Below, one piece after another: positions 8,138 through 17,177 of a stretch of 64,000 nt of DNA. Both the position numbers and the translations under genes were made by a program. This stretch comes from Planotetraspora silvatica (GTDB lineage: Bacteria > Actinomycetota > Actinomycetes > Streptosporangiales > Streptosporangiaceae), in contig NZ_BOOQ01000042.1 in the NCBI RefSeq assembly GCF_016863315.1, positions 1 through 64,000 on the forward strand, given 5' to 3'. The stretch's first letter is position 1; each line of letters opens with the position of its first letter. The notes beneath the pieces were generated by a model, which was not told the DNA's origin, made no database searches, and saw nothing but the letters and a program-made list of their open reading frames with translations.

Positions 8138-11116
8138 TCAGGGGCCGGTCTCGGTCGGGAAATCCGCCGAGGAGGACAAGACCCGGATCTTCACGTCGCT
8201 CAGGACACCCTGATAGACCCATACGTCGTCGATCGGCCCAGCGAAGTACTCCCCTGCGACACCCTCCGACCAGTTGCGGCCGAACTGCAGGCCGCCCGTG
8301 CCCGCGAAGGGTTTGACGCCGTCCACAGTCGAGACCGCGTCCGGGCTGTTCTGCAGTTGACCGTCCACGTACAACCGCAGCTGGTCGCGGGCGGCGTCAT
8401 ACACCACCGCCAAATGTGTCCACGGCCCGAAACCTCCGAATCCGAATGAATGGGTGGCGACGGCGCGGACGGCTCCGGGAGCGTCCCTGTCCGGCATCTC
8501 GACCTGCCAGACACCCCACGGAGCGTTCTCCGCGTCACCACGACCCATCACATGCCAGCGCAGGGTGAACACGCTGTTATACGGATGCTCGCCGTTCCCC
8601 TGCAGGCTCAGCACCGTCATGTCGCAATCGGCGAGAGCCTTGCCCTCCGGGCAGTCCGGCATACCGGTGGGCATGCCCACCCAACCGGCGACGGTGAAGC
8701 TCTGCGTGGTGTCCAGCGGAGAAGCCGCCGTCGCCGCATACCCGTCGACGCCGTCCAGCACCAGACCCCCGTCAGGTTCTTCCTGTCCGTCGGCGTTGAT
8801 CCCGTTGAAATCGCCGACCACCCATTGATCCCCGTCGATGCGGGCACCACCGGACAACGTCGCGCCGAGCTTCGCCGGTGAGGCGTCGGGGGTCACGCCG
8901 TCCGGCGCCGAGTTGAGCATCCATCGTCCGGCGACCGACGGCGGCTTCGGTGCGGCCAGCTTCTGGGCCTCGGGCGCCGTCACCACCCGGTCGAAGAGCC
9001 TGACGTCGTCCAGGGCTCCCTTCCAGTAATCCCGGTAACCACCCTGATGGAGGGTCCGGCCCAACTGCAGTCCACCCGTCGCCTGCCACGCCGAAGACGC
9101 CGCCACCGGCGGGCCGGCCTGCCCGTTGACGTAGAGCGTGATCTGCCCGGCCGTCGCGTCGTACACGCCCAGCAGGTGGTTCCACTCTCCGGCGTCGACA
9201 GGGACCGTCGAGTAGACGGCCTGCGCGTCCGCTCCGTCCGCGTCCTGCGCCGGGAGCCGGAACACCCAGGCCTTCCGTTCGTGGTCGTATCCGAGGGTGT
9301 ACGCGCCGTCGGTGTGACCGCTCTGGCTCAGCGCCGCGTGGTCACCGGACGTGTCCGCCAGCTTCACCCACGCCCCGACCGAGAAGCTCCGGGCGGTGTT
9401 CACCACTTCGCGCGACGTGTCCCCGTAGCCGGCGGCTCCGTCGAAGACCGCCGCCTTGCCGGTGTATCCCGGCTGCCCGGTCTCCACGCCGCCGTGGAAG
9501 GTCACACTTTGAGTCTCCGGGCGCCCGGTCGCGTCGTCCAGCGACCACACCACCTTCGCGGGCAGGCGCGTCGTGACGGAACCGGTGGTGTGAAGTCGTG
9601 TGACCTGGGCGGCGGAGACCGCCCGATCCCACACGCGCACGTCGTCGATCGCACCGGACCACGGCTCCGCCCAGGCGCCTCCGTTCCACTGCCTGCCGAT
9701 CTCCAGGTTCCCCCGGGCGTTGAACGCCGTCACCGATGCGGCCGGGGCGGCCGTCCCGTCCACGTACAGCGTCGCGGTCTTGTCCCCCGCGTCGTACATC
9801 CCCACGAGATGGGTCCACCGGCCCGGCACCACCGGCGCGTCCGAGGCCGAGGCCACGACCGACGCGCCGGAGTCGTCCGTGGTGGGCAGGCGCAGCGCCC
9901 ACTTCCCGCTGGACGCGTCGTATCCCAGGACGACGCCGCTGTTGTACGTCCCCGCCTGCGACAACACGGTCCTGGAGTGACTCAGGTCGTCCACCTTCGC
10001 CCACGCGGAGACGGTGAAGCCCTCCTGGAGGTCCAGCGCAGCACCCTGGGACTCGGCGTAGGAGTCCTCATTCGTCAGGGACAGCGCGGTCCCCGAGTGC
10101 CCGGCCGCACCCAGCGCCGCGTGTCCTCCGAGGTTGAGCGGGTACGAGCCGCCCGAGCCCGCCGCCTCGGCGACGCCGCTGCCCTCGTCCAGAGCCCACG
10201 ACGCCCGTTCCGGCTGCCCCTGGAGGACGTTGAAGCGGTACGTCACCGGCCGGCTGCCGTTGCCGTAGGCGTCGAACGCCCTGACCGACAGGAAGTGGCC
10301 GCCCTCCGTCGTGGGCAGCACCCGAATCGTCCGGGGTTCGCCCTTCCTCGTGGCCACCTCATGGATGCCTGCGCTCGTGTCGAATCCCCACCGGTAGGTG
10401 ACGACATCGCTGGAGTCCGAGCCGACGGTGATCGCGCCGTAGCGGCCCACCCCGATCGTCCAGGGCTGCGAGCCGAAGAGGTCGGTGGACCCCGGGTAGT
10501 CGGCGCTCGTCACCTTCGGATCGGCCAGTGTGGCCGTCTTCCAGGCGAAACGGCACCTGGTGGAGGTGCCGGCCGAACTCCACGGACCCCACGCGACGCC
10601 GTCCCAGGCCCGCACCTCCCAGCCCGCGGTCGTGCCCTGCGGAATCGGGGCCGGTGGCGGCGGCTCGGTGAACACGGATCCCGACCCCTCGAACCACCCG
10701 CTGGGCGGCGGAGCGTCCTCAGCGCCGGTGGACCACCACTGCCGCACCAGCTTGCCCGTCGCGTCAGGCCACGAGACCGCGAACTGGGCGCCGATCCGCC
10801 CACCGTCCGGGTCGGACAGCGTCGCGGAGAGCTGGGGCAGCCTGTTGATCCGCACCGGTTCCGTCTGGCACACGGAACCGGGCGACATCGTCAGGTCCGC
10901 GAGCGCGGGCTGCGCGGGCGGCGTGTTGACCACCACCGCCGTGAGCGCTCCCGAGGATGCCGCCTCACCGGCGGCCGCGGATGCCTGCGGCATACCGATC
11001 CCGGCTTCCAGCGCCAGGACGGCCACCGCCGCGCCCAGCACGCGGACCGCATGACGCGTCCGTGCTCTCCGTGGACTTCGTTCCCGATCGGGCGACCATC
11101 TTCCCGTCAGACGCAC
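8138..11116 (-). CDS. Secreted protein with three LamG/concanavalin-like domains
   Basis: About 992 residues from a GTG at 11116 (GGGGG upstream). A long basic N-region and hydrophobic core (VLGAAVAVLALEAGIGM) ending near ASAAAGE form a signal peptide. A proline-rich N-terminal region follows. Three LamG-like jelly rolls come next, recognisable by the repeated pattern SFTVAGWV ... LYVDG ... LQFGR ... DVRVWDRAVS. The frame is open up to 11230, but no ribosome site is seen there. It is an exported, probably polysaccharide- or matrix-binding protein; no catalytic domain is recognisable. Confidence 0.8.
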   Translation of the reverse strand: MRLTGRWSPDRERSPRRARTRHAVRVLGAAVAVLALEAGIGMPQASAAAGEAASSGALTAVVVNTPPAQPALADLTMSPGSVCQTEPVRINRLPQLSATLSDPDGGRIGAQFAVSWPDATGKLVRQWWSTGAEDAPPPSGWFEGSGSVFTEPPPPAPIPQGTTAGWEVRAWDGVAWGPWSSAGTSTRCRFAWKTATLADPKVTSADYPGSTDLFGSQPWTIGVGRYGAITVGSDSSDVVTYRWGFDTSAGIHEVATRKGEPRTIRVLPTTEGGHFLSVRAFDAYGNGSRPVTYRFNVLQGQPERASWALDEGSGVAEAAGSGGSYPLNLGGHAALGAAGHSGTALSLTNEDSYAESQGAALDLQEGFTVSAWAKVDDLSHSRTVLSQAGTYNSGVVLGYDASSGKWALRLPTTDDSGASVVASASDAPVVPGRWTHLVGMYDAGDKTATLYVDGTAAPAASVTAFNARGNLEIGRQWNGGAWAEPWSGAIDDVRVWDRAVSAAQVTRLHTTGSVTTRLPAKVVWSLDDATGRPETQSVTFHGGVETGQPGYTGKAAVFDGAAGYGDTSREVVNTARSFSVGAWVKLADTSGDHAALSQSGHTDGAYTLGYDHERKAWVFRLPAQDADGADAQAVYSTVPVDAGEWNHLLGVYDATAGQITLYVNGQAGPPVAASSAWQATGGLQLGRTLHQGGYRDYWKGALDDVRLFDRVVTAPEAQKLAAPKPPSVAGRWMLNSAPDGVTPDASPAKLGATLSGGARIDGDQWVVGDFNGINADGQEEPDGGLVLDGVDGYAATAASPLDTTQSFTVAGWVGMPTGMPDCPEGKALADCDMTVLSLQGNGEHPYNSVFTLRWHVMGRGDAENAPWGVWQVEMPDRDAPGAVRAVATHSFGFGGFGPWTHLAVVYDAARDQLRLYVDGQLQNSPDAVSTVDGVKPFAGTGGLQFGRNWSEGVAGEYFAGPIDDVWVYQGVLSDVKIRVLSSSADFPTETGP

Positions 11117-11441
11117 ATCAACCCCCGCAAGGTCCAGTTGCCGACAAAGCGCCCTGATCGTAAGAAAGGTGATCAACATGAGTAAATACCAACAGTCAGT
11201 GATCTGGTCGGCACACCTGTAACGTCGCACGCCGCTCGCGCGATAGGAACGCTCAATCGCTCGGTTAGCGCCCGGTTAACCGCCTGGCCAGGTCACCCTG
11301 CTGGGTGCATAACGAAGATCGCCATGGTGGAACGATCCCCAAGTGATCCCTTAAGACGGGAAAGTGACATTGATCACACCGGAATCTTGGAGCCCACGTG
11401 CCGCCTGACGCGTTCAGAGGACTCCGGCAGCGATCCCGTAA
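11117..11441. other. Intergenic region with palindromes upstream of the LamG gene
   Basis: About 325 bp without a gene. It holds two adjacent perfect 10-bp palindromes, CGGTTAACCG at 11273-11282 and CCTGGCCAGG at 11283-11292, about 160 nt upstream of the LamG start. They could be operator sites. Nothing else is recognised. Confidence 0.4.
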
Positions 11442-12215
11442 TCAGGTCTCTTCGGGGTCGCGGCCGGAAGCGGAGCGGCCGCCGTCGACGGGCACGATCG
11501 CGCCGTTGACGAAGCTCGCGTCACCCGACAGCAGGTAGGCCACCGTCGCCGCCACCTCGTCGGCCCGCCCGACCCGGCCCAGCGGATGCAGCCGCCCCAT
11601 CTCGCCTTCGATCCGCGCGGCGGCCGCCGGATCCCGACTCCCCAGGAAGTCCTCGTACCTCTCCGTGCTGATCGAACCGAGCGCGACGGCGTTGGTCCTG
11701 ATGCCCGACGGGCCGTAGTCGACCGCCAGCGCTCGTGTCAGCCCCTCCGTCGCGGCCTTGGCCGTCGCGTACGGCAGAGCGCCTCGCACGGCCCGCTGCG
11801 CCTGGTGTGAGGAGACGTTGACGATCGAACCGCCCCGGCCGCCCGCCAGGAACCGGCGGACGGCGGTGCCACAGCCGGTCACCACCGGGGCGAGATTCAG
11901 CGTGATGAGGTCGAGGACGTCCCGCGCCGCCGACGAATGCAGTGCGGCGTCGCGGAACACCGCGGCGTTGTTCACCCACCCCGCGAGCGTTCCGCGGGAC
12001 TCCGCCAGGTCGGCCGCCCGTTCGGTCACGGCCTCGTCCGCGGCGTCCCCCGTCACGGCCGTCAGGCGGGACCCGGCGGGGTGGTCGTCGGTCCACGCTG
12101 GCGCCACCGGGTCGAACTCGATGACCACGACTGCGTCCCGATCGCCGAGCAGTCGTTCGGCGATGGCACGCCCGATGCCCTGGCCGCCCCCGGTGACAAC
12201 GTAGGAATTGCTCAT
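11442..12215 (-). CDS. Short-chain dehydrogenase/reductase (SDR)
   Basis: A 257-residue classical SDR. The N-terminal dinucleotide motif is TGGGQGIG (residues 8-15), NNAAV is the NAG-type motif, Ser in VNVSSHQ and the YATAK motif (Tyr, Lys) supply the catalytic residues, and the C-terminus ends with the usual FVNGAIVPVDGG. The ATG at 12215 has GGAGGG upstream; the longer frame to 12575 is not supported. It probably oxidises or reduces a small alcohol or ketone with NAD(P). It stands alone between secreted-protein genes, so the substrate cannot be inferred. Confidence 0.88.
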   Translation of the reverse strand: MSNSYVVTGGGQGIGRAIAERLLGDRDAVVVIEFDPVAPAWTDDHPAGSRLTAVTGDAADEAVTERAADLAESRGTLAGWVNNAAVFRDAALHSSAARDVLDLITLNLAPVVTGCGTAVRRFLAGGRGGSIVNVSSHQAQRAVRGALPYATAKAATEGLTRALAVDYGPSGIRTNAVALGSISTERYEDFLGSRDPAAAARIEGEMGRLHPLGRVGRADEVAATVAYLLSGDASFVNGAIVPVDGGRSASGRDPEET

Positions 12216-12451
12216 GATCCCTCCTCGGTCGGGCTCGCCCCTACCCGGGGAAGGCCGTCGCAGCGCACCCTCCCCGTCGCAGCGCCCTCCCCGTGGACGC
12301 GCGGCGCCGGATGAGATCGCGCTCGACCCTCCACTGGAATGTCGCCCGAAGGCCACAAACCACATCGCTGATTTCCCCGTCTCTTCTCTCTGTTCGGACG
12401 TAACCGGGGACGGCACGAGCCTCCGCGGTCGGCCCGGTGGAAGGACGGTCA

Positions 12452-13567
12452 ATGAGAGCAAGGTTGCTGTACGGCCTCGCCGCCGCCACGATGATCGTCG
12501 GTCTGACCACGGCGGTCGGGCCGGCCCAGGCCGCGCCGGCGCCCCAGGCCGCGGTGGCGTCATCCGGGGCACCACCCCAGTGGAAGATCTTCTACGCGGG
12601 GAGACTCACCGAGGGATACCTGCACTCGGTCGCCGCGCCGAGCCCGTCGAGCGCGTGGGCGGTCGGCCAGTACCAGGACGAGGACGGCCACGGCCATGCG
12701 GCCGTCCTACGCTGGAACGGCCGCGACTGGAGCCTGGTGCCTCCCCCTTCGCTGCCCGACATGAAGTACTGGTACTCCGTCAGCGCGTCCTCGGCTCACG
12801 ACGTGTGGATCTACGGGTGGAACGAGGAGAGGGCGGGCGTCGCCCACTTCGACGGGACGAAATGGCGCGAGGTCGCCTTCCCCGACTTTCCTGAAGGCGC
12901 TCCCGTCTCCTACGCCGAGATCGCCTCCGTACGCGGGGGCACGTGGCTGGCCGGGGAGACCTGGGTGTCGCGGCGCGTCCACGGAGGCTGGGAGACGACG
13001 ACGCTGCCCGAGGGCGTGCGCATCAGTTCGATCGACGCCCGTTCGGCCACCGACGCGTGGATCGCCGGAACCGTCTACTCGGCGGAGGAGGGCCTCCAGC
13101 CCTACACCGCGCGCTGGAACGGCCACGCCTGGAAGCCGGTGGAGATGCCGGCCGACGATCTGGGTGTGAACGACGTCTGGGTCCAGTCCGGCAAGAGCGT
13201 CTGGGTGACCGGTCTGATCCCCGTCGGCGAGGGATGGACCCCGACGGTCCTCCACTGGAACGGCAAGAGCTGGAAGAACGTCCGCATGCCCGACGAGGGG
13301 CAGTGGCCGCTGGCCATCAGCGGCAACCGCGGCGAGGTGTGGGTCACCGGCGATCCGGCGGGCTTCGCCGGCCCGCCGCTCTACTGGCGCTTCGACGGCG
13401 TCACCTGGAAGACGGTCGCGGGGAGGCTGCCCACCGGCGGACGGGCCGAAACGGTCACCGGGCTGGCCCCGATCAAGGGGACGAGCCGGTTGTGGGCGGT
13501 CGGCAGCTACATCGTCGACGACGGCGAAGTCGCCCACAGCTTCGGGCTCGTCCAGCGCGACCGCTGA
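12452..13567 (+). CDS. Secreted beta-propeller-like protein
   Basis: About 371 residues with a clear signal peptide (LLYGLAAATMIVGLTTA, cleavage near AQA-AP). The mature part repeats a motif of about 45-50 residues containing SAHDVW...G and HWNGKSWK, as in Kelch-like or galactose-oxidase-like propellers. At least six copies are visible. The ATG at 12452 has GGAAGGA 6 nt upstream, preferred over the GTG at 12437. No catalytic signature. Probably binds surface carbohydrate or protein. Confidence 0.7.
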   Translation: MRARLLYGLAAATMIVGLTTAVGPAQAAPAPQAAVASSGAPPQWKIFYAGRLTEGYLHSVAAPSPSSAWAVGQYQDEDGHGHAAVLRWNGRDWSLVPPPSLPDMKYWYSVSASSAHDVWIYGWNEERAGVAHFDGTKWREVAFPDFPEGAPVSYAEIASVRGGTWLAGETWVSRRVHGGWETTTLPEGVRISSIDARSATDAWIAGTVYSAEEGLQPYTARWNGHAWKPVEMPADDLGVNDVWVQSGKSVWVTGLIPVGEGWTPTVLHWNGKSWKNVRMPDEGQWPLAISGNRGEVWVTGDPAGFAGPPLYWRFDGVTWKTVAGRLPTGGRAETVTGLAPIKGTSRLWAVGSYIVDDGEVAHSFGLVQRDR

Positions 13568-13577
13568 AACCGCGACG

Positions 13578-13621
13578 TGCCACCGGGGGCATGACGGAAG
13601 GCCCACCGGCCCCCGGTGGCA
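13578..13621. terminator. Bidirectional hairpin terminator
   Basis: TGCCACCGGGGGC and GCCCCCGGTGGCA form a perfect 13-bp stem between the convergent propeller and lipoprotein genes. Confidence 0.75.
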
Positions 13622-13633
13622 TTCAGCCGGCGA

Positions 13634-14179
13634 TCAGCCGGCCTTCTTCGTGATCTCCTTGCCCTTCGGGGTGATCGCGTGCCAGGTGCCCTCGGACAAC
13701 TGGCCCTTGACGTCGCCCGCCGCCTTGTCCCCGGCGAACAGGTACACCGGGTGGTCGTCGATGGTGAGCTGCTTGGAGCCGTCCTTGCGGGCGACCGAGC
13801 CGACCAGGCCGGAGTCGATGCCCGCGACATCGGTGGTGGCGGGCACGGGCGGCCAGTCGACGGCGCACTGGTCGTAGCAGTCGGACGTCGCGGGATGGGT
13901 CTTGTCCTTGTCGTACGCGTAGACCGTCCGCCCTGTTCCGTCGACGACGATCAACCCGAGCGGCGACGTCGACGTGCCGACCGGCCCGCCTACGACGGGT
14001 TCGCCGGCCGCCGGGGTGTCGGAGCCGGAGACGGCCGGAGAGGCGGTCGGTGCGGGGACCTTGGCGGCCGGCGCGGAGGCGGCGCCCGTCGTGCCGTCGC
14101 CCGACGAGCAGGCGGTCGCGAGACCCACGACGGCGATCACGGCGGCCACGAGGTGGCCCGCACGGACACGAGTGTTCAT
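13634..14179 (-). CDS. Lipoprotein with conserved YxYxxD repeats (COG4315-like)
   Basis: A 181-residue protein with a signal sequence ending in the lipobox LATAC, so the Cys is lipidated and the protein is anchored on the outer face of the membrane. After an Ala/Pro/Thr-rich linker come two copies of the family hallmark: TVYAYDKD followed by a cysteine-containing DCYDQCAVDWPP, and PVYLFAGD. The family's function is unknown. The ATG at 14179 follows AAGGA; the frame is open to 14212. Confidence 0.8.
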   Translation of the reverse strand: MNTRVRAGHLVAAVIAVVGLATACSSGDGTTGAASAPAAKVPAPTASPAVSGSDTPAAGEPVVGGPVGTSTSPLGLIVVDGTGRTVYAYDKDKTHPATSDCYDQCAVDWPPVPATTDVAGIDSGLVGSVARKDGSKQLTIDDHPVYLFAGDKAAGDVKGQLSEGTWHAITPKGKEITKKAG

Positions 14180-14256
14180 CAGCGAGGTCCTTAGACGAGA
14201 CGTACGGATCAAAGGTTCGACCGTACGCCATCGCGGTGGACGTTCCGTCGGCGCTC

Positions 14257-17130
14257 CTAGACGACGCCCAGGCGGCGCGCGACGGCGGCGGCCTCTCCCC
14301 GCCCGGCCACCTGAAGCTTGGTGAGGATGTTCGAGACGTGGACGCTGGCGGTCTTGGCCGAGATGAACAGGGCTCCGGCGATCTCACGGTTGCTCCGCCC
14401 ATCGGCGATGAGGCGGAGCACCTCCCGCTCCCGCGGCGTCAGCCCGAGCGAGTCGTCGCCGATGCGCGTGCCGATCGCGACACGTGTCCGTCGGGCGCAG
14501 GTCTCGATCTCCTCCAGCAGCGGCCGGGCGCCGAGTCCGTGAGCCAACTCGGCCGCGCGGCGGAGACGTGTCCCGCCGGTCTCCCTCCCCGCTGACTCCC
14601 TCCCGGCAGCGTCCGCCGCGCGCAACAACGCATAGGCCTCCGGGTACGGCTCGCCCAGCGTCTTCCAGACGGCGGCCGCCGCGTCCCACGCCGCCTTCCG
14701 GGATCGGCCCTCGGCCCGGTCGGCCTCCGCGTCGAAGACGAGCGCGTGCGCCTGCTCCGGGCGTCCGCCGGCAGGGGCCCTGCCGGCCTGGGTGCGCACC
14801 TCGGCCAGCATCTTGGCGGCACGCTCGCCGGGCATCTCGGCGCAGGCCCGTGCGCAGCTCGCCAGCAGCGGCCAGCCGTACCGGGAACTGACCGACGGAT
14901 CGAGTCGGGTCAGCACGTGCTCGACGGCGTCGAGGGCGCCGGAGCGGTCGCCGTGGGCCAGCCGGAGATCGATCCGCAGCCGCTCGGCGGGGAACAGCTC
15001 CTGGACCAGGGAATGGGCGGGGGTTATCACCGCGTCGAGGGCGGACATGGCGTCGTCGGCGGACTCGAGATCGCCGCGCGCCACCGCGATGACGCCGAGC
15101 AGCCAGTGCAGCGAGGCGCGGGTCATCCGCGGCGGGGACAGCTCCAGCGCGTGCTCGACCACCTCCAGCACCTCGTCCCAGCGGCCCAGCGACATCAGCG
15201 GTTCCGCCAGGTTCATCGTGAGGAAGGCCCCGGAGGTGCGGGCCTGACCGTGCCGCCCGGCGAGCGCGATGCCGCGCCGGGCCGCCTCGACGGCGCGTTC
15301 GTGCTCGCCCATGCCCTCGAGGAGATGCGCCTCGTTCGTGGCGGCGCGGAGCATGGCCGAGTCGTCGGCCCCTCGCTCGTAGACCTCTCTCACCCCGGCC
15401 AGGGCCACCAGGTGTTCCTCGGCGTCCTCGAGGAAGTCGCAGCCGGCGAGCGTGATGAGCGCGTGCGCCTCGACGGTCGCGTTGCCGAACTCGCGAGCCA
15501 TGGCCAGCGCCTCGACCCCCAGCGTCCGGGCCTCCTCCCGGCCCGTCGGCATCAGGTAGAGGTGCTGGGCCAGCGTGGACAGCACCCGGGCGCGAGCGAG
15601 ACTGGGCGGCTCCGCGGGCACGAGCCGGGCGGCCTCGCGCAGATCGTCCAGGGCGGTGTGGTCGCCCAGGCGGATCTTCAACCTGCCCCGCTGTTCGAGC
15701 ACGCCGGCCGAACGGACCGGATCGTCGATCTCCTTCAGCGCCGCCCTGGCGAACGCCATTCCGCGCTCGGTCTCGCCGGCGAGGTCGGCGGCCCTGATCG
15801 CCTTGACCAGCACCGAGCAGTGGTCGGCCCGCAGGCGCTCCGCGGCGTCCGGCACCTTGTCCCACAGCTCGAGAACACGGTCGAGCATGTGCAGGGACTC
15901 GGTGTAGGCCGCCGCCTCCATCGCGACGGAGGCGGCCTTCCACGCGCTGACCAGGGCCTCGGCGGTGTCCCTTACCGCATACCAGTGGAAGGCCAGCTCC
16001 GCGGCGGCCCGGCCGGGCGGCACGCGAGAGGGATCGGCCTCCAGCGTCTCGGCGAATCTGCGGTGCGCCCGGGTGTGCTCACCGGGCAGCAGGTCGCCGT
16101 GGACGGCCTCGCGGACCAGAGTGTGCCGGAAGGCGTACGCCTCGCCGTCGACGACCATCACGTTGCCCGCGACCGCGGGCCGCATCACCCGGGACAGCCC
16201 GGCGTCGTCCAGCCCGCTGACCGCGGCGAGCAGCGCGTGCTCCACCCGGTCGCCTCCGGCGCTGGCGAGCCGGAGGATCTCCTGGGTCTCCTCGGGCAAC
16301 TTCTGCACGCTCCCGAGCATCAGGTCGCGCACCGACTCCGGCAGCTCGCCGTCGATCCGGCCGTCGCTCAGCAGAGCCTCGACGAACAGCGGGTTGCCCT
16401 CGCTGCGCTCATACACCTTGCCGAGGAGGCGGGGGTCGAGATCGTGACCGAGGATGCTCCTCGCCTGCTCGGCCACGGCGCGGCGGGACAGCGGGTCCAG
16501 TTCGAGCCGGCGCACCCAGGGGACGCGGCTGAGCTCGGCGAGCGACGGCCGAAGCGGATGGCTTCGGTGCAGCTCGTCGGACCGATAGGTGACGATCATC
16601 AGCATGCCCGGCGGGAGATTGCTGATCAGGTAGCTGAGCAGGTCACGGGTCGAGCGTTCCGCCCATTGCGCGTCCTCGATCACCAGGACGACGGGCATCT
16701 CCACCGCCAGCCGCTCGAACAGCAGCAGCACATGGTCGAACAATCGCGTGCGCGCCTCCGTCGTGCCGGACGCGGTGTCCGGCACGCCGAACTCGGGCAG
16801 CAGCCGGGCCAGGCCCCGCGGTGTGCCGTCCGGCAGCAGCGCCGTCACGCCTTCCACGCCGATCTGCCGGACGAGCTGGCGGAGGACGGCGCTGAACGGC
16901 GCGAAGGGGAGTCCTTCCGCACTGATCTGGAGACACCCGCCGACCAGGACGCGGATGTCCTGCTCGCCGCGCCGGCGCTGGAGGAACTCCCGGATCAGCC
17001 GGCTCTTCCCGACCCCCGCCTCCCCGCCCAGGAGAAGCGCCGTCGGAAGTTCCTCGAGTGCCGCCTCCATGAAGGCGACTTCACGGGCACGTCCCGCCAA
17101 AATGGTGCTAATCCCCCGATGAGCCATCAC
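14257..17130 (-). CDS. LuxR-family transcriptional regulator of the large ATP-binding (LAL) type
   Basis: 957 residues. An N-terminal AAA ATPase has Walker A GGEAGVGKS (about 35-43) and a Walker B-like VVLVIEDAQWA. A long helical TPR-like middle follows, and a C-terminal LuxR HTH (GLTPREREVLRLIADGRSN, then VHVSNILTKLQV). LAL proteins are MalT-like ATP-dependent activators. It ends the same-strand run after the large ATPase gene but is separated from it by a 47-nt gap and reads in the same direction downstream, so cotranscription with the flotillin operon is possible. Target genes unknown. Confidence 0.88.
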   Translation of the reverse strand: MMAHRGISTILAGRAREVAFMEAALEELPTALLLGGEAGVGKSRLIREFLQRRRGEQDIRVLVGGCLQISAEGLPFAPFSAVLRQLVRQIGVEGVTALLPDGTPRGLARLLPEFGVPDTASGTTEARTRLFDHVLLLFERLAVEMPVVLVIEDAQWAERSTRDLLSYLISNLPPGMLMIVTYRSDELHRSHPLRPSLAELSRVPWVRRLELDPLSRRAVAEQARSILGHDLDPRLLGKVYERSEGNPLFVEALLSDGRIDGELPESVRDLMLGSVQKLPEETQEILRLASAGGDRVEHALLAAVSGLDDAGLSRVMRPAVAGNVMVVDGEAYAFRHTLVREAVHGDLLPGEHTRAHRRFAETLEADPSRVPPGRAAAELAFHWYAVRDTAEALVSAWKAASVAMEAAAYTESLHMLDRVLELWDKVPDAAERLRADHCSVLVKAIRAADLAGETERGMAFARAALKEIDDPVRSAGVLEQRGRLKIRLGDHTALDDLREAARLVPAEPPSLARARVLSTLAQHLYLMPTGREEARTLGVEALAMAREFGNATVEAHALITLAGCDFLEDAEEHLVALAGVREVYERGADDSAMLRAATNEAHLLEGMGEHERAVEAARRGIALAGRHGQARTSGAFLTMNLAEPLMSLGRWDEVLEVVEHALELSPPRMTRASLHWLLGVIAVARGDLESADDAMSALDAVITPAHSLVQELFPAERLRIDLRLAHGDRSGALDAVEHVLTRLDPSVSSRYGWPLLASCARACAEMPGERAAKMLAEVRTQAGRAPAGGRPEQAHALVFDAEADRAEGRSRKAAWDAAAAVWKTLGEPYPEAYALLRAADAAGRESAGRETGGTRLRRAAELAHGLGARPLLEEIETCARRTRVAIGTRIGDDSLGLTPREREVLRLIADGRSNREIAGALFISAKTASVHVSNILTKLQVAGRGEAAAVARRLGVV

Positions 17131-17177
17131 GAGGCAAGGATGCCATCACAGGCCGACATTTCACTAAAAACGGCTGG

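Noticed and set aside
9047-11185. Long open frame of 712 codons opposite the LamG gene
   Set aside because: High GC makes the opposite strand open. The LamG protein on the minus strand has signal peptide, repeated domains and a ribosome site; this one has no family resemblance.
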